The position numbers and the translations under genes were made by a program. The notes under the pieces are model-generated. The model made no database searches and had not been told where the DNA came from. It saw nothing but the letters and a program-made list of their open reading frames with translations. From the NCBI GenBank assembly GCA_030544215.1, contig JARZZO010000008.1, positions 27,195,614 to 27,259,613 on the forward strand: a stretch of 64,000 bases of DNA. The letters are read 5' to 3'. Numbering within the stretch: position 1 is the first letter of the stretch; every line of letters starts with the position of its first letter. Shown piece after piece: positions 33,130 through 43,572 of this stretch. The stretch comes from Zantedeschia hybrid cultivar (taxonomy: Eukaryota; Streptophyta; Magnoliopsida; Alismatales; Araceae).

Positions 33130-35400
33130 TCCTGCAGCGAGTCTTTTTTTCTTTTCTTAAATATTTTTAAGTTTGATTTTTGTTTTATTAAATATATTTA
33201 ATAATATTTGGATTACTACAAACTTCAATGAGACTTGAATTAATCGCCTTGCATCCAGAAGCTCTTTGACTCTCGTGAGAACTTAAGGTCAACACAATTG
33301 AATGATGCTTTTACATGACAACAATTAGTTTGTTCAAGTATTCTATTTGGATTAAATGAATTCTAGAGCCACTTCGTAATGATGCTATGCATGATCTAAG
33401 GCCTTAAATTAGGAATTATTGACAGGAGTAAGTAAGCACAGAGAAGATCATTTGTTTTTTTTTTTTTAAAAAAATCTCTATACAGTTTTTTTTTATTCCA
33501 TGTAGAGGATTTTTATGCAAATGTTTTCCTACCTCCTCTCAACACTTATTGACTTCAACCAATAGATGCATTTAGAGAATTCCAATTCTTAAATTAGAGG
33601 AAAACTACGAAGAAAGACAGATGGAAAATTACTTTTCTACAGTCGCCGGAAGGGTTTTATAACCCCTTGATCATAGCCACTGGATATAGCAAGAAGAAGG
33701 GTTGCGTTTAGGTTCTTTAATGTTGCAGTTCTAGATTAATCATTAAGGAAGCCTTTAGGTTGACGTGAACTAGCTAGGTTTAACTATGCTGACATTTCTA
33801 GCCGTCTCAAAGTGGACAGCAACATCTGGACAAACTGCATGGTTGTGTTTCTACATAAAATAAAACAGCAAAATGCTATGAACACATCACAAGAATGACA
33901 GTGGACAATAGCATTGTGATCTGTAGTTAACTATAGCCGATTTCACAGTAGAAATAATTGGTTTTAAAAAAAGAATGACAACATGGACAACAGCATCTGA
34001 AAAAAAATGAAACAAACAATTTCATTGCCTAAAAATAACTTAAAAAATTGTGTTCCTACATAAATTTAAATAGTAATTAAAATGCTAGAACTATCACAAG
34101 AAGCAGAAATTTCCACTAAGAAAAAACATTGCCAGCAAAATATTTTCTTGTTGGAAGATAAATGGAGGTCATTTACTCCCAATGAACAACCCACGAGTTC
34201 TTTCACTAGCTCCTCTGTTAGAGGCAAAACTATGTTCGGGGAATGTAGACTCTTATTTCTACTTTACATGGTTACCTTTTTGGCAAAAAATTCTTGTAGA
34301 TTATTATTGTAATGTCACATAGAATAACTTGTGTTAGCCTCGGTGAGCCTTCTCTTGTATTATGACTACAAAATATGTAGTGAAATTCGATGGCGTACAC
34401 AAAGCCTGCCAATCGAAACACACAAATTTGAGTCTTAAGATGATTGATTCTTGTTTCTTCTTTGTCTTCTTTTATTGATGCAGTAGATCATAAGAAGAAG
34501 TCACCTGTTCCTAATTAACTACTCAAACCTTACCATATCGAGCAGGGTATTCAAATGGAAATATATCATATATTTTTAACTCTTCGTACTTATCAAACGT
34601 TGATACCAATACTGAATTCAAACTTTGAACATACTGAGAAGGGTTTTCACATGCGGAGACCATATTTTTCTCCTTTTCGTTGTCATCAAAGATATAATTG
34701 AATGGCAGAAAACAGAGTAAATTTGATACAAAATCTGTACTCTTCCTTCTTTTCTTTTGACAAGGACGAAATTTGTGCTCGACACACGTGTTAGTTGTTT
34801 GAAGAATGTCGTGCGTCGAACTTTCTATCTCACTAACCCAATGATCAGTTGACTTTAGTTTAAAAATATATATTTGTGACGTGCCACAGTTAATAAAAAT
34901 CTTTAATGGAGTATGCAAAATGTGTGACAGAAATATAAGCCCATATTATATTTTTTTTATCAGAACAATATGTTTTGGACCTCTATTTTTAGTAGATTTT
35001 CAATAACTTCTGACATGACTTAAGGCGGAAGGTTATGTTAGATGTGCTCTCTTCTATTGTACTTAAAAAAAATGGAATTTTCATAAATTTTCACTTTTTA
35101 ATACTCAATTTTTATTCTTCAATACATAAATGATAATAATGCCTAATATGAGAGGGTGCGGGTTCCATGAGTACACCCACTACGGAAAGAGTTGAGATTC
35201 TCTACGTCCTTCGAGGGACCGTAGAGAATCAGTAAAGAGAGGAGAAGGAGAGTCAGAATTTTACAATCACAGAAGAGTGGGTAGGGTGGGTTTTGGTTTT
35301 TTGGCCCACCGCACCAGAGCGCACTGAGGGAACCTGCACTCCCATATGAGAGGATGGAGAAACATGAGGTCCTCACACATGGGAATGGTGAGCCACACGT
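33130..35400. other. Intergenic, no feature recognised
   Basis: AT-rich sequence. A 131-codon minus-strand frame (34,523-34,918) lacks recognisable domains and intron or promoter context. Other frames are shorter. Confidence 0.45.
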
Positions 35401-35487
35401 TCAACGCTTTGACTGGAAAAGTGAGTCGTCCCACCCTCCGTTCACAAAAAGAGGACTTGCTACTTCAACGGCATTTCAAAAATAGGT

Positions 35488-35525
35488 GTCCAACGGTTAC
35501 CTGATCCGTACCTTAACCGTTGGAC
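35488..35525. promoter_or_regulatory. Inverted pair of MSA-type (MYB3R) motifs upstream of the glucanase
   Basis: GTCCAACGGTTA (35,488-35,499) and its exact reverse complement TAACCGTTGGAC (35,514-35,525) are separated by 14 bp. Each arm contains TCCAACGGTTA, a perfect match to the plant mitosis-specific activator consensus (T/C)C(T/C)AACGG(T/C)(T/C)A, which three-repeat MYB proteins bind in G2/M genes. The pair lies about 20 bp upstream of a TATA-like TTTAAAA (35,544-35,550) and about 90 bp before the glucanase ATG. A further AACGG core lies at 35,466. Function is inferred. Confidence 0.55.
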
Positions 35526-35543
35526 AGAATCTTATTTCAGATC

Positions 35544-35550
35544 TTTAAAA
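35544..35550 (+). promoter_or_regulatory. TATA-like element of the glucanase gene
   Basis: TTTAAAA, 63 bp before the start codon. It is a weak TATA match but the only one in range. A W-box core (TTGACT) lies near 35,409. Confidence 0.35.
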
Positions 35551-35558
35551 CAGATCCC

Positions 35559-35570
35559 ATGGCCAGCTAG
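35559..35570 (+). other. Minimal upstream ATG frame (Met-Ala-Ser-stop)
   Basis: ATG GCC AGC TAG lies 43 bp before the glucanase start, in a good context (CCCATGGCC). It matters only if the transcript begins upstream of it. With the TATA-like element at 35,544 the mRNA start may fall downstream. Confidence 0.3.
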
Positions 35571-35612
35571 CCCAGCCATCTCTCCTCGCAATCCCTATCC
35601 ACCAAGCTCACC

Positions 35613-36659
35613 ATGGCGAAGCACCACCACTTCCCCCTTACCCTGCTCTCTCTCCTGGTCCTCTTCACTTTGTCCTCCTCCTTCGCTGCCGGCGGAGCCG
35701 CCGAGGTTGGCATCTGCTACGGCCGCGTCGGCAACAACCTCCCTTCCCCTGCCACCGCCGTCCAGGTCCTCAAATCCAACGGCATCTCCAAGGTGCGCAC
35801 CTTCGACGCCGACCCGGCCACCCTCCGCGCCTTTGCCGGCTCGGGGATGGCGCTCATGGTCGACGTCCCTAACGAGGCCCTGCCGGCGCTCGGCACGGGG
35901 ACGGCGGCCGACGCCGCCCAGTGGCTCCAGTCCAACGTCTTCAACTCCATCCCGGCCGCTCAGGTCCGGTACCTCGCCGTGGGCAACGAGGTCCTCTTCA
36001 GGGACACCTTCTACGCGCAGTACCTCGTCCCCTCCCTTTGGAACCTCCACGCGGCGCTGCAAACTTTGGGCCTTGCCGACGGCATCAAGCTGTCCACCGC
36101 CCACGCCTCCTCCGTCCTGGCGAGCTCCTCCCCTCCGTCCAGCGGTACCTTCGACGCCTCCATCCTCCCCACCATGCGGCCAATCCTGCAGTTCCTGGCC
36201 CAGACCGGGGCGCCCCTCATGGTCAACATCTACCCCTTCTTCGCGTACGCCAACGACCCGGCGCACGTCCCGCTCAGCTACGCACTGTTCGGCCAGGACG
36301 CGCCCGTCGTGCAGGACGGCGGGCTGGCGTACACGAACCTGTTCGACGCAACAGTGGACGCCTTCGTGGCGGCTATGGAGAGGGAAGGGTTCCCGGGGGT
36401 CGCGGTGCTGGTGGCGGAGACGGGGTGGCCGACGGCGGGGGGCGACATGGCGAGCCCAGATAAGGCGGCGGCGTACAACGGGAACCTGGTGGCGCGGGCG
36501 CGGAGCGGGGCGGGGACGCCGAAGCGGCCGGGGTCCCCTGTGGAGGTGTTCGTGTTCAGCCTCTTCGACGAGAACGAGAAGCCCGGGAACGAGTACGAGC
36601 GCCATTTCGGGGTCTTCCACCTAGACGGCAGCAGAGCATACGACATCAGCTTCGTGTAG
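35613..36659 (+). CDS. Glycoside hydrolase family 17 endo-1,3-beta-glucanase
   Basis: It hydrolyses beta-1,3-glucan (callose, or fungal wall glucan) in the cell wall or apoplast. The 348 residues are intact in one exon. Residues 1-27 form a signal peptide (hydrophobic LLSLLVLFTL core), and the mature part starts near EVGICYGRVGNNLPSP. The GH17 barrel motifs are in order: VLKSNGISKVRTFDADP (52-68), YLAVGNEV with acid/base Glu126, VNIYPFFAY (204-212), VAETGWPT with nucleophile Glu269, and VEVFVFSLFDENEKPG (310-325). There is no C-terminal CBM43/X8 domain or GPI signal, so it should be soluble and secreted. Many plant relatives have an intron near the signal-peptide boundary; none is present here. 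Coding GC is very high, as in grass and other monocot genes. The chosen ATG is the first in frame and gives a full signal peptide. Confidence 0.95.
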   Translation: MAKHHHFPLTLLSLLVLFTLSSSFAAGGAAEVGICYGRVGNNLPSPATAVQVLKSNGISKVRTFDADPATLRAFAGSGMALMVDVPNEALPALGTGTAADAAQWLQSNVFNSIPAAQVRYLAVGNEVLFRDTFYAQYLVPSLWNLHAALQTLGLADGIKLSTAHASSVLASSSPPSSGTFDASILPTMRPILQFLAQTGAPLMVNIYPFFAYANDPAHVPLSYALFGQDAPVVQDGGLAYTNLFDATVDAFVAAMEREGFPGVAVLVAETGWPTAGGDMASPDKAAAYNGNLVARARSGAGTPKRPGSPVEVFVFSLFDENEKPGNEYERHFGVFHLDGSRAYDISFV

Positions 36660-37602
36660 AGAGCGTGGAGGTCTGTGTCCTTGCGGTTAGGGTTTCGGTG
36701 AGCTATGGTCTAATCTCTTTGTTGAGATTTGTCTCCATGTGCTCTGAATTTTTCTGCCTAGTTTTTGTGTTGACGAGCATAATTACGTAGGTTGTATTCG
36801 TATTTTTTCTTTGTACCGACTGAGTTTTCCTCCCCTTCTAAAAGGGGACGCAAACGGTCTGCACTCTATTTGAAATGGTTGCATATATATATGTTTAGGG
36901 TTTGTTTGAATTAAAAATTTTTGTGACAAATGTCTGCTGATACTTTTCTGGGAGTTATATGTCATTTGTGTGAATTTGACTGTTGAGGGAAAAAAAGCCA
37001 AGAAATAATCATCAAAAAATTTGTTTGAGTGCAAGAACAGGAATAATGTGCCTAACCCACTTTGTGGGAGAGGATAACCAAGAATGCAACGGTTCACCGT
37101 CAGGTTTACCTTTCCAGGCGGATGAAGATGCTACTCTTTCCCTACATCTCATCCGCCACCTACATACGCCATTCACTTTCATGGCTGCAATAGAAATATG
37201 AATCGGAACAAAACACCCCATTCCATCAACCACTCTCTGTTCTTCGCCATGATCCAATACAATAACCTAATTCAAACTGCGATCTAGACATTGTGGAAGC
37301 ATGCAATTAAACTGTGAAATTGGCAGCTGAACAGTAGAAATTGATGCCCAAATTAAGTTCGGTCAAAGCTCTTCTACAGCATAAAAATCTCCTATGGAAA
37401 GCAGCTTCTGTAATCTAAAGATTGCCAAATTATCTTTTTAGGTTCAATTATATCCCTTTGCTTAATTTGCTCCCAGAACCTGTATCAAGCAGCACATATC
37501 CTTGTTAGGAGTTCACTACGTTAATTGTAAGAATGCGTCCACCTATATACATTCGGATACCCTGACTATGGGTCCGCTTGTTTTCATGTAAAATGGACCA
37601 CA

Positions 37603-37710
37603 TGAAAAGCTTCTTCTGAAAAGTATATCCCAAACACTTATTTGGTAATATGTAAAAAAGCTTCTTCTGAAAATTATATCTCAATCACTTATTTGGTAAT
37701 ATGTAAAATT
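37603..37710. repeat. Tandem duplication, two units of about 54 bp
   Basis: AAGCTTCTTCTGAAAA.TATA followed by CACTTATTTGGTAATATG occurs twice in succession, with few differences. Confidence 0.85.
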
Positions 37711-38624
37711 CTAATCAACTAAAAATTTAATTCATTGACTTCCTCTTTTCCCGATTTTGGCATCCATGGAAGAAGACCGCATGTCATTTTTCAAAGAAGT
37801 TGAAAATATTTTTATAAATACCAAATGAGGAATTTTGTTTTCGTTTTTCCCGTAAAAATGTCTCACTAAATTGTTTTTTTTCATCTGATTATGTTTTACA
37901 TATAACCAGATAGACCCTATATATGTAATATTCTCAATTGTGAAAACCCTATCCAATAATAAAAGCAGGTGCGCTAATGCACCAACTCTCTTTTCAAAAG
38001 AAGTATTGTAATTTGATAAGGATTAGAATAGTCTTACATTAAAAAAGAGACAAAAATAAAATACATTTAAAATAATTATAACTATTGAATATCTTAAGAT
38101 TTTGCGTCGGTCAGTCTAATAACTTTAATATGATATTAGAACTCATGATTGTAAATCGGACACCTACCTCATATTTGTGTTCTAGGTGATAGAACTTAAG
38201 TCGATCTGTACATGAAGGAGCATGTTAGAACAACATCATATTGGAACGAGGATAATTAACATGACGACGCTTACTTCACTTAATGTCTTAAAATTTTGAA
38301 TTAGATGATCCAACAACTTTAACAAGAAAAACTTACCTTTACTTACTAATATAGACTGGCGAGAAAGAGCTGTCCTAAATCTGCACAACAATAGTTATCT
38401 CCGTTTGGTTTGAGGAAAACTCTGCACCAAAGACATTAGATGTGAGGAAATCTGCCCGCTAATGAGGTAGGAAAAAGAAACGTTGAGCAACCCTATTTCG
38501 TGGGAGAATGCAAAGGACGAAATAATGGAGTTTTCCCTGTAAAGAGTGAGTGGAGAAAACGTCAGGAAATCGAAACTATTTGCCTAATGTAACTTTACGG
38601 ACTCGTTTTCTTTAAAAGGTCCGT

Positions 38625-38935
38625 TTGGCTTGCTAGATATATAATATTGTAAAATATTGGTTGTGAAATTACTAATTTTAAAATTCATGAAAATAAAATT
38701 CCTAATTTTAAAGTGATTATGTTAAAATGTTTGATTTTAGTTATTGGCAGGTTTAAATTGAAAAAGTCAGTTAAAAAGAGTGTTACATGCGCCAATTGAT
38801 TTTGAAATACAACTATAATATTTTTACGATAAGCATATAAAAACATCATGAAATAATTTAAAGCATTCTAATAAACATGCTCTTATGATATTTTATAATA
38901 TTCTATAATATTTTACAGCACATCTAACGACCACT
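38625..38935. mobile_element. AT-rich inverted-repeat element (MITE candidate)
   Basis: The left segment GCTAGATATATAATATTGTA and the right segment, read in reverse complement as GTTAGATGTGCTGTAAAATA, pair imperfectly. The middle is AT-rich. Related end sequences occur at 54,956-55,205. Ends are approximate and no target duplication is clear. Confidence 0.4.
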
Positions 38936-39388
38936 AACTCAATTTCTAGACATAAGATGAAACCTCCTGTTTATTAGCTACGTTTTACATGTTTGGCTTT
39001 CCAGGACCTGGCCTGGTCCATTATGGTCGTGGAGTAAAGGTGATAGATCGGTTGACGACATAGAAGGTCTGTCAAAACGGTTCTGGGTCTGAAACCTGCC
39101 TCATTAGACATTTAGACCCGACCTTCTCAGGTTTGAATATATCCATTTTATTCAATAATTCGACTGTAATCTTAAATGATTAAATATGAGATTAACTTTT
39201 ACGAATCTGGACTTAAAATCAGGCTCATTTATCATATCAATTAAAGAAATACTTGCTTCAAGCCTATGTCCCCATGCAGTATAATAATGGCGATGACATG
39301 CCATGACGTCAGTGCAAATAGATGCTCTTTGAAAAGAAAAAAAAATTGATTTTCGTCTTGCATTTTGAAGAACATATTCGTGCTTTGA

Positions 39389-39505
39389 AGACATGCACCT
39401 CAAATCTTGTGTATGCTCCCAATAATGTGTACATGTTGCACATTCTCTTCAAATCTTGTACATGCTCCTCAAACCGTACGTGCTCCTTAAATCTTGTACA
39501 TGTTC
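39389..39505. repeat. Irregular short tandem repeat (CTCAAATCTTGTACATGCTC)
   Basis: Four to five diverged units of about 20-40 bp (CTCAAATCTTGTGTATGCTC, TTCAAATCTTGTACATGCTC, CTCAAACCGTACGTGCTC, CTTAAATCTTGTACATGTTC). Confidence 0.6.
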
Positions 39506-39991
39506 CTGAGAGCACAAATATATTCCCCAAAATTCAAGATGAAAAATATTTTTTTTTTACTTTTCAAAGAATACTCATGTGTACTGACGTCATGACGTGT
39601 CATCACTATTTTTACGTTGTAAGGGGTATGTGAGGGGTTGCCAAGTGGCGGTTTTAAGTTGAGAGATACATCATGGGACTTGCTGCATCCAAATGGTGCA
39701 GCAAATATTTCTCTATCAATAATATGAGAAGGCAAAATGACTGCAATAGTATATCCTAGTGCAGAGTTCATCCAATCGATGGATCAAATGGCACTTACAG
39801 AGTTGATTCTGTTGCATCTTTAAGTGGGCATGTGCTATTTGATCCAGCTGATCAGAAGACGTTGCAGTACTGGCAAGCATTTCTCAAAGATTTTTTCTTG
39901 GCTCATTCCAATCTCACCTGAATAAAAGCAGACCAGCAGACCTGAAATCCAACATGTTACATCCTTACATGATGAGTTTTATTTGCTCTAC

Positions 39992-40312
39992 TGGTAGGCA
40001 ATGCTGCACCGCCAGGCAGTGCAGTCAGAAAAAAAATTGAAAATTCTTTAGGTTGCCCTAGTATCTCTATGTGTCCATGCCGGTTGATCTTCAATCAGAT
40101 GACTCAAAATAAAATAAAAAAAATATTATTGGACTCGACCCACTAAAGATATTTTGTACTGCTCATAGGGACTCAATTTTTAATTTTAGAATTTCTTTTA
40201 GATCGTTCAATCAGAAAGTAGATTTTATGTGTAGTTTGAATTGGGGCCGACCTAAAAGAATTTCAATTTCTTTTTCTGGCCACACTACCAAACTGTGCAG
40301 CACCACCCGGTC
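39992..40312. mobile_element. Foldback element, about 320 bp
   Basis: The left arm GCAATGCTGCACCGCCAGGC, read against the right arm in reverse complement (GGTGGTGCTGCACAGTTTGG), continues into shared CAGAAAAA.AAATTGAAA.TTC. Arms are about 60 bp and imperfect. The internal part resembles 31,830-32,120. No target duplication was recognised. Confidence 0.55.
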
Positions 40313-41411
40313 GAGTTTATTACAAAAGAAATGCAATTTAAGAAAACATGAATAGATTTATTACAAAAGCATTATCGTAAACCCCTTTATCATAAACGTG
40401 TTTTTGTATAAACTCATCATAAATTTAAATCAATTTATGATAAATCTGAGGGAGACTTGAGTGTGAACCAACTTCAAGTAGATTTACGGAAAACGTGTTT
40501 ACCATAAACATAAACTAATTTATGTCTGCGTCCAAACAATATGCTTATGAACACTTTTTCCCTGTCAGCTTAGGCCGTTACTTAAGAAATAACACTGTTT
40601 ACTCATTTTTTCAAACCAATTTGCACCGAGATAGGACAAGGCAGAACGAGATCGTTTGGACCTATGTGTCTAAACCGTCTTACGTCTCTAGACACATGAA
40701 ATTGAATTGTACGAAAGCAAACGAGTCATTTACCTTTGAAAATAAGGTGCATAGTACATGTAGATTAGAATCGTTGGGTGGTTCATACTATAGTTAGTTA
40801 AATACGTTACAGGTATTATACAGCAAAAATACGTTTAAATATAGTTGAGATTTAAATTTTGAATAAGACGGTCAAACGGTCAAATAATTAAAAGATTAAG
40901 AAAACATTCAATAAAACATATATAAATTTTATATGAAAATTATCAAAAAAATAAAAATAAAAGTTATAATCATCTAATAAATAACTAACCAAATTATGAG
41001 TTTTTGTTAATGAAAAAGTGAGTTTTTTTATCATGTAATATGATGTTCTATGATATCTAAGTATAAAAGTCTTATTTTAATTTAATAACCTGATGTATTA
41101 AATAAGAAGTATTAAACGTTTTTGTATTATAGGTCAACAAAACTGGTGGTGTAAAAAAAAAAAGATATTTTGCGATATGAGGTACGAAACTTTAATTCTA
41201 GAATTTAAAGATACCAGATCCAGCCGATCCCGTTCGTGACAAGGCGTGCGGCATCCACGTACACAGATAAAAGCACGAGTGAAAAGAGTTGCGTGTCCCA
41301 GCATCGCGTCCAAAGCGGATCTCCTTGCCTCCTTCTCGTCCCTACGTCCGAGATCTATCGATATCTCCTAGATTCCCAGCCCCTGCGTCGCCGCGATCTA
41401 GGGTTTCGGGA

Positions 41412-41804
41412 ATGGATGTGATCGACTCCGCCGTCGACCCCCTGCGGGAGTTCGCCAAGGACAGCGTGCGGCTCGTCAAGCGCTGCCACAAGCCCGATCG
41501 CAAGGGTTAGCACGACGCGCCTTCCAACACCCCCCAACCCATTCTTACCCTTTTTTTTTTCTTTGTTTGGTTTGTTGCATACCCAAGTTTTTTTTTTTTT
41601 TTTTTACTGATTTGGTGGTTCTTAGTTTTCTTGCCCCCGCATTTGTTCTTGTACTAATTTGTCTCTGCATCTGGGTGGCGGCATTCAGAATTCACGAAGG
41701 TGGCCTTCCGCACGGCCATTGGGTTCGTGGTGATGGGGTTCGTGGGTTTCTTCGTGAAGCTGATCTTTATCCCCATCAACAACATCATCGTGGGTTCTGG
41801 GTGA
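41412..41804 (+). CDS. SEC61G: SEC61 translocon gamma subunit (two exons)
   Basis: Exon 1 is 41,412-41,505 and exon 2 is 41,689-41,804. The 183-bp intron has GT..AG ends and splits the codon of Glu32 (phase 1). The 69-residue product has the usual length and sequence for plant Sec61 gamma: an amphipathic N-terminal half (DPLREFAKDSVRLVKRCHKP) and one C-terminal membrane helix at about 38-62 (TAIGFVVMGFVGFFVKLIFI). It clamps the Sec61 alpha channel in the ER membrane during co-translational protein import. The 5' leader is GC-rich and carries TAGGGTTT next to the start, the telo-box-like word common in plant translation and housekeeping genes. All essential segments are intact. No clear polyadenylation signal was found downstream. 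Confidence 0.95.
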
Positions 41805-42236
41805 GGGATCACATGGGTTCCCGTAGGTGAGGAGGTACTCTGCTGATTTGTCGTGACTTTTTGGTTGATCTGTACGTTTGTCCTTAGTCGGCATGCATGC
41901 GCGCGATTTTGATTGTGTCTGAATGTATATATACTTTTTTAGTTTGCCGGATATGGAACTGTGGACGCTGTTTTCGATTTTCGGATGTGCATTTTGACTT
42001 GGTGGAGGAATTGGTGATTTGTACTAATGTTTGTCAGGAGTTGGCATGCACGTTTCTGCGGGTTGTGGTTGTGTCTTAATGTTCATTTTGATGTAATCAG
42101 ACGTTCTGTTACTAATAATCACATCTCGCCGGATGTGGTTCGTTTTAGATTTGTTTCACTCTTTTGCCAGATGAGGTCTGAGGTTCTGTTATGGATGATC
42201 TCTTATCCTGGCAATCTCATTCTTGGAATATTCTTA

Positions 42237-42479
42237 GGACATGTTTGGTGCAACTTCCAATTGGAAGCATTTTTAGACTTTTATCTAGTTGCTTTGTGAG
42301 AAAAAGGATAGGTGTTGAAAGCCACTTACATAGCATTTAGTTTGTTTTTTGGTTTCCAACAAAAGCTCCAACTTGGAGCTTAACCTAAAATTAGTTATAG
42401 CCACTTGCATCCATTATTTCTTATGTTATAAGAGGAAGCCAAAAGTGACTTCCAATTAAAAGTTACGCCAAACACACCC
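42237..42479. mobile_element. Tourist-like (PIF/Harbinger) MITE, copy A
   Basis: The termini GGACATGTTTGGTGCAACTT and, at the other end, CCAAACACACCC are inverted repeats, flanked by TTA on both sides (42,234-42,236 and 42,480-42,482). The 3-bp TTA duplication is the PIF/Harbinger hallmark. 243 bp, non-coding. Confidence 0.8.
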
Positions 42480-42482
42480 TTA

Positions 42483-42774
42483 GGCGTGCTTGACAACTTT
42501 TAGTTGCAAACCGCTTTTGACCTCCTCTTATAATATAAAAAAAATAGATGGAAGCTGTTATAACTAATTTGAGGGAGTTATAAAAGTCAAACCTTCCCTA
42601 ACAACCCACTTTTTTACCGATTTATGAAGCTCCAATTTGAAGCTTTCGGTTAGAAGCTAGAAAACAATCAAAATACTATATAAGTGGCTTCGAACACCTA
42701 CCTTTTCCCTCAGAAAATAATTTTAAAAAAAAGTCTAAAAGTACTTCCAATTGGAACCTGTGCCGACCATGGCC
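42483..42774. mobile_element. Tourist-like MITE, copy B, sharing a TTA with copy A
   Basis: Starts GGCGTGCTTGACAACTTTTA, ends GAACCTGTGCCGACCATGGCC, flanked by TTA (42,480-42,482 and 42,775-42,777). Internal text matches copy A in reverse orientation (CTTATATAGTATTTTGATTG-like and CCAATTGGA words). 292 bp. Confidence 0.75.
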
Positions 42775-43025
42775 TTAGTTTTGTTGTTGTTGTTGGATTT
42801 CCATATGTGCCTTTTGATCAGGCAGATGAATGGATGCTTGATGTATTCAGGGGCAGACATTTGCTCTTGCAATTCTGATTGTGCCTGAATGTTGTTTGTT
42901 TTACCAATAATCACATGTCTCGCCAAAGCTGGTTCGATGTTTTTTCTTTGGTTACTTGGTTCTCAATTCTTGTAAACATGGATTATGAATAAGTCCCTGT
43001 ATCCAGTGTATTTAGTCTTAGTTCG

Positions 43026-43365
43026 TCAAAATTTTAACCCTTCTTGGTAATAAGTCCCTCCAGGTAGGAATTGTTTTGGAAACAAGAATGTCACTGAAAG
43101 GGGCAAAATAACTTTATTTCCCTTTTGCCATAAAAAATAAAGAAATGGAGAAAGAGGAAAAGGGAAAATAAGAAATAGGTAGGGCAGGAGGGGGTGTGCC
43201 CCAGCACAGTTTGTGGTGCGAGACAACAGAGATATAGATATATATGTAGGTGTAGATAAGGATGGATCACAGCCTTCTACTTTTGTTTTCTCATTAGGGT
43301 TACTAAGGAGAGCAAGATTACGGAGTAGATGATAAAGTTTTACTCTTCTTTGTTTCAACCAGAGA
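43026..43365. other. Intergenic, no feature recognised
   Basis: Purine-rich and AT-rich patches with no coding frame of note. Confidence 0.4.
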
Positions 43366-43369
43366 TTTG

Positions 43370-43465
43370 TTTTTTTTTGAGGTCCCTGCCAAAACAGCAG
43401 GCCACTATTCGCTCATTTTGTTTATAATACATATTGGTGGTACTGTCCACTTTCAGGAAAAAAAA
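43370..43465 (+). mobile_element. LINE 3'-end fragment with A-rich tail
   Basis: The segment TTGGTGGTACTGTCCACTTT then CAGGAAAAAAAA resembles the ends of the two LINEs at 48,157 (GGCGCCGTCCACTTTCAAAAG) and 48,968 (TTGGTGGTACAATCCACACC). It is probably a severely 5'-truncated insertion. Confidence 0.5.
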
Positions 43466-43572
43466 CCAGTAGGGAACTATTCATCAAATGGAAAGAAACA
43501 CGACCCACTTAGGTTTGAACCCTGGGCATCTCCCCACCCCCTAGTGAACACCCTGTATTAACTGAGCTATGA
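43458..43572 (-). mobile_element. tRNA-derived SINE-like fragment
   Basis: On the minus strand TAGCTCAGTTA (43,569-43,559) matches a pol III A box and GGTTCAAACCT (43,521-43,511) a B box, with about 37 bp between. A T8 run follows about 50 bp later. This fits a tRNA-related SINE of about 115 bp. The T run could instead be the A-tail of the adjacent LINE fragment read on the other strand. No acceptor stem is formed, so it is not a tRNA gene. Confidence 0.5.

Larger units (their letters stand above)
36660..41220. other. Intergenic with small repeats, no gene recognised
   Basis: The first 150 bp probably hold the glucanase 3' UTR, though I see no clear AATAAA. The rest is AT-rich with several repeat-derived pieces listed separately. 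No frame longer than about 105 codons carries a recognisable domain. Confidence 0.45.
41888..42930 (+). repeat. Three diverged copies of a short unit after SEC61G
   Basis: Related text (GGCATGCA, then TTGTGTCTGAATGT, TAATAATCACAT.TCGCC and GGATRTGG) occurs near 41,888-41,960, 42,040-42,140 and 42,850-42,930. The two Tourist-like elements lie between the second and third copies. Copies are partial and diverged. Confidence 0.5.

Noticed and set aside
34523..34918. 131-codon minus-strand frame as a gene
   Set aside because: No recognisable domain, AT-rich codon composition like the flanks, and no splice or promoter support.
35595..36620. 341-codon frame on the minus strand opposite the glucanase
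   Set aside because: It is a shadow of the GC-rich coding sequence. It is Arg/Gly/Pro/Val-rich with no domain. The GH17 reading on the plus strand is unambiguous. Other long frames in this gene are rejected for the same reason.
36783..37257. Minus-strand frames downstream of the glucanase as a convergent gene
   Set aside because: Two unrelated short frames without domain similarity. They probably lie in or just beyond the glucanase 3' UTR.
41805..43025. Further SEC61G coding exons
   Set aside because: The protein is complete at 69 residues with a stop at 41,802-41,804. Downstream text is repeats and Tourist-like elements.
43511..43572. Genuine tRNA gene
   Set aside because: A and B boxes are present but flanking bases do not form a cloverleaf acceptor stem. 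A SINE-like fragment fits better.
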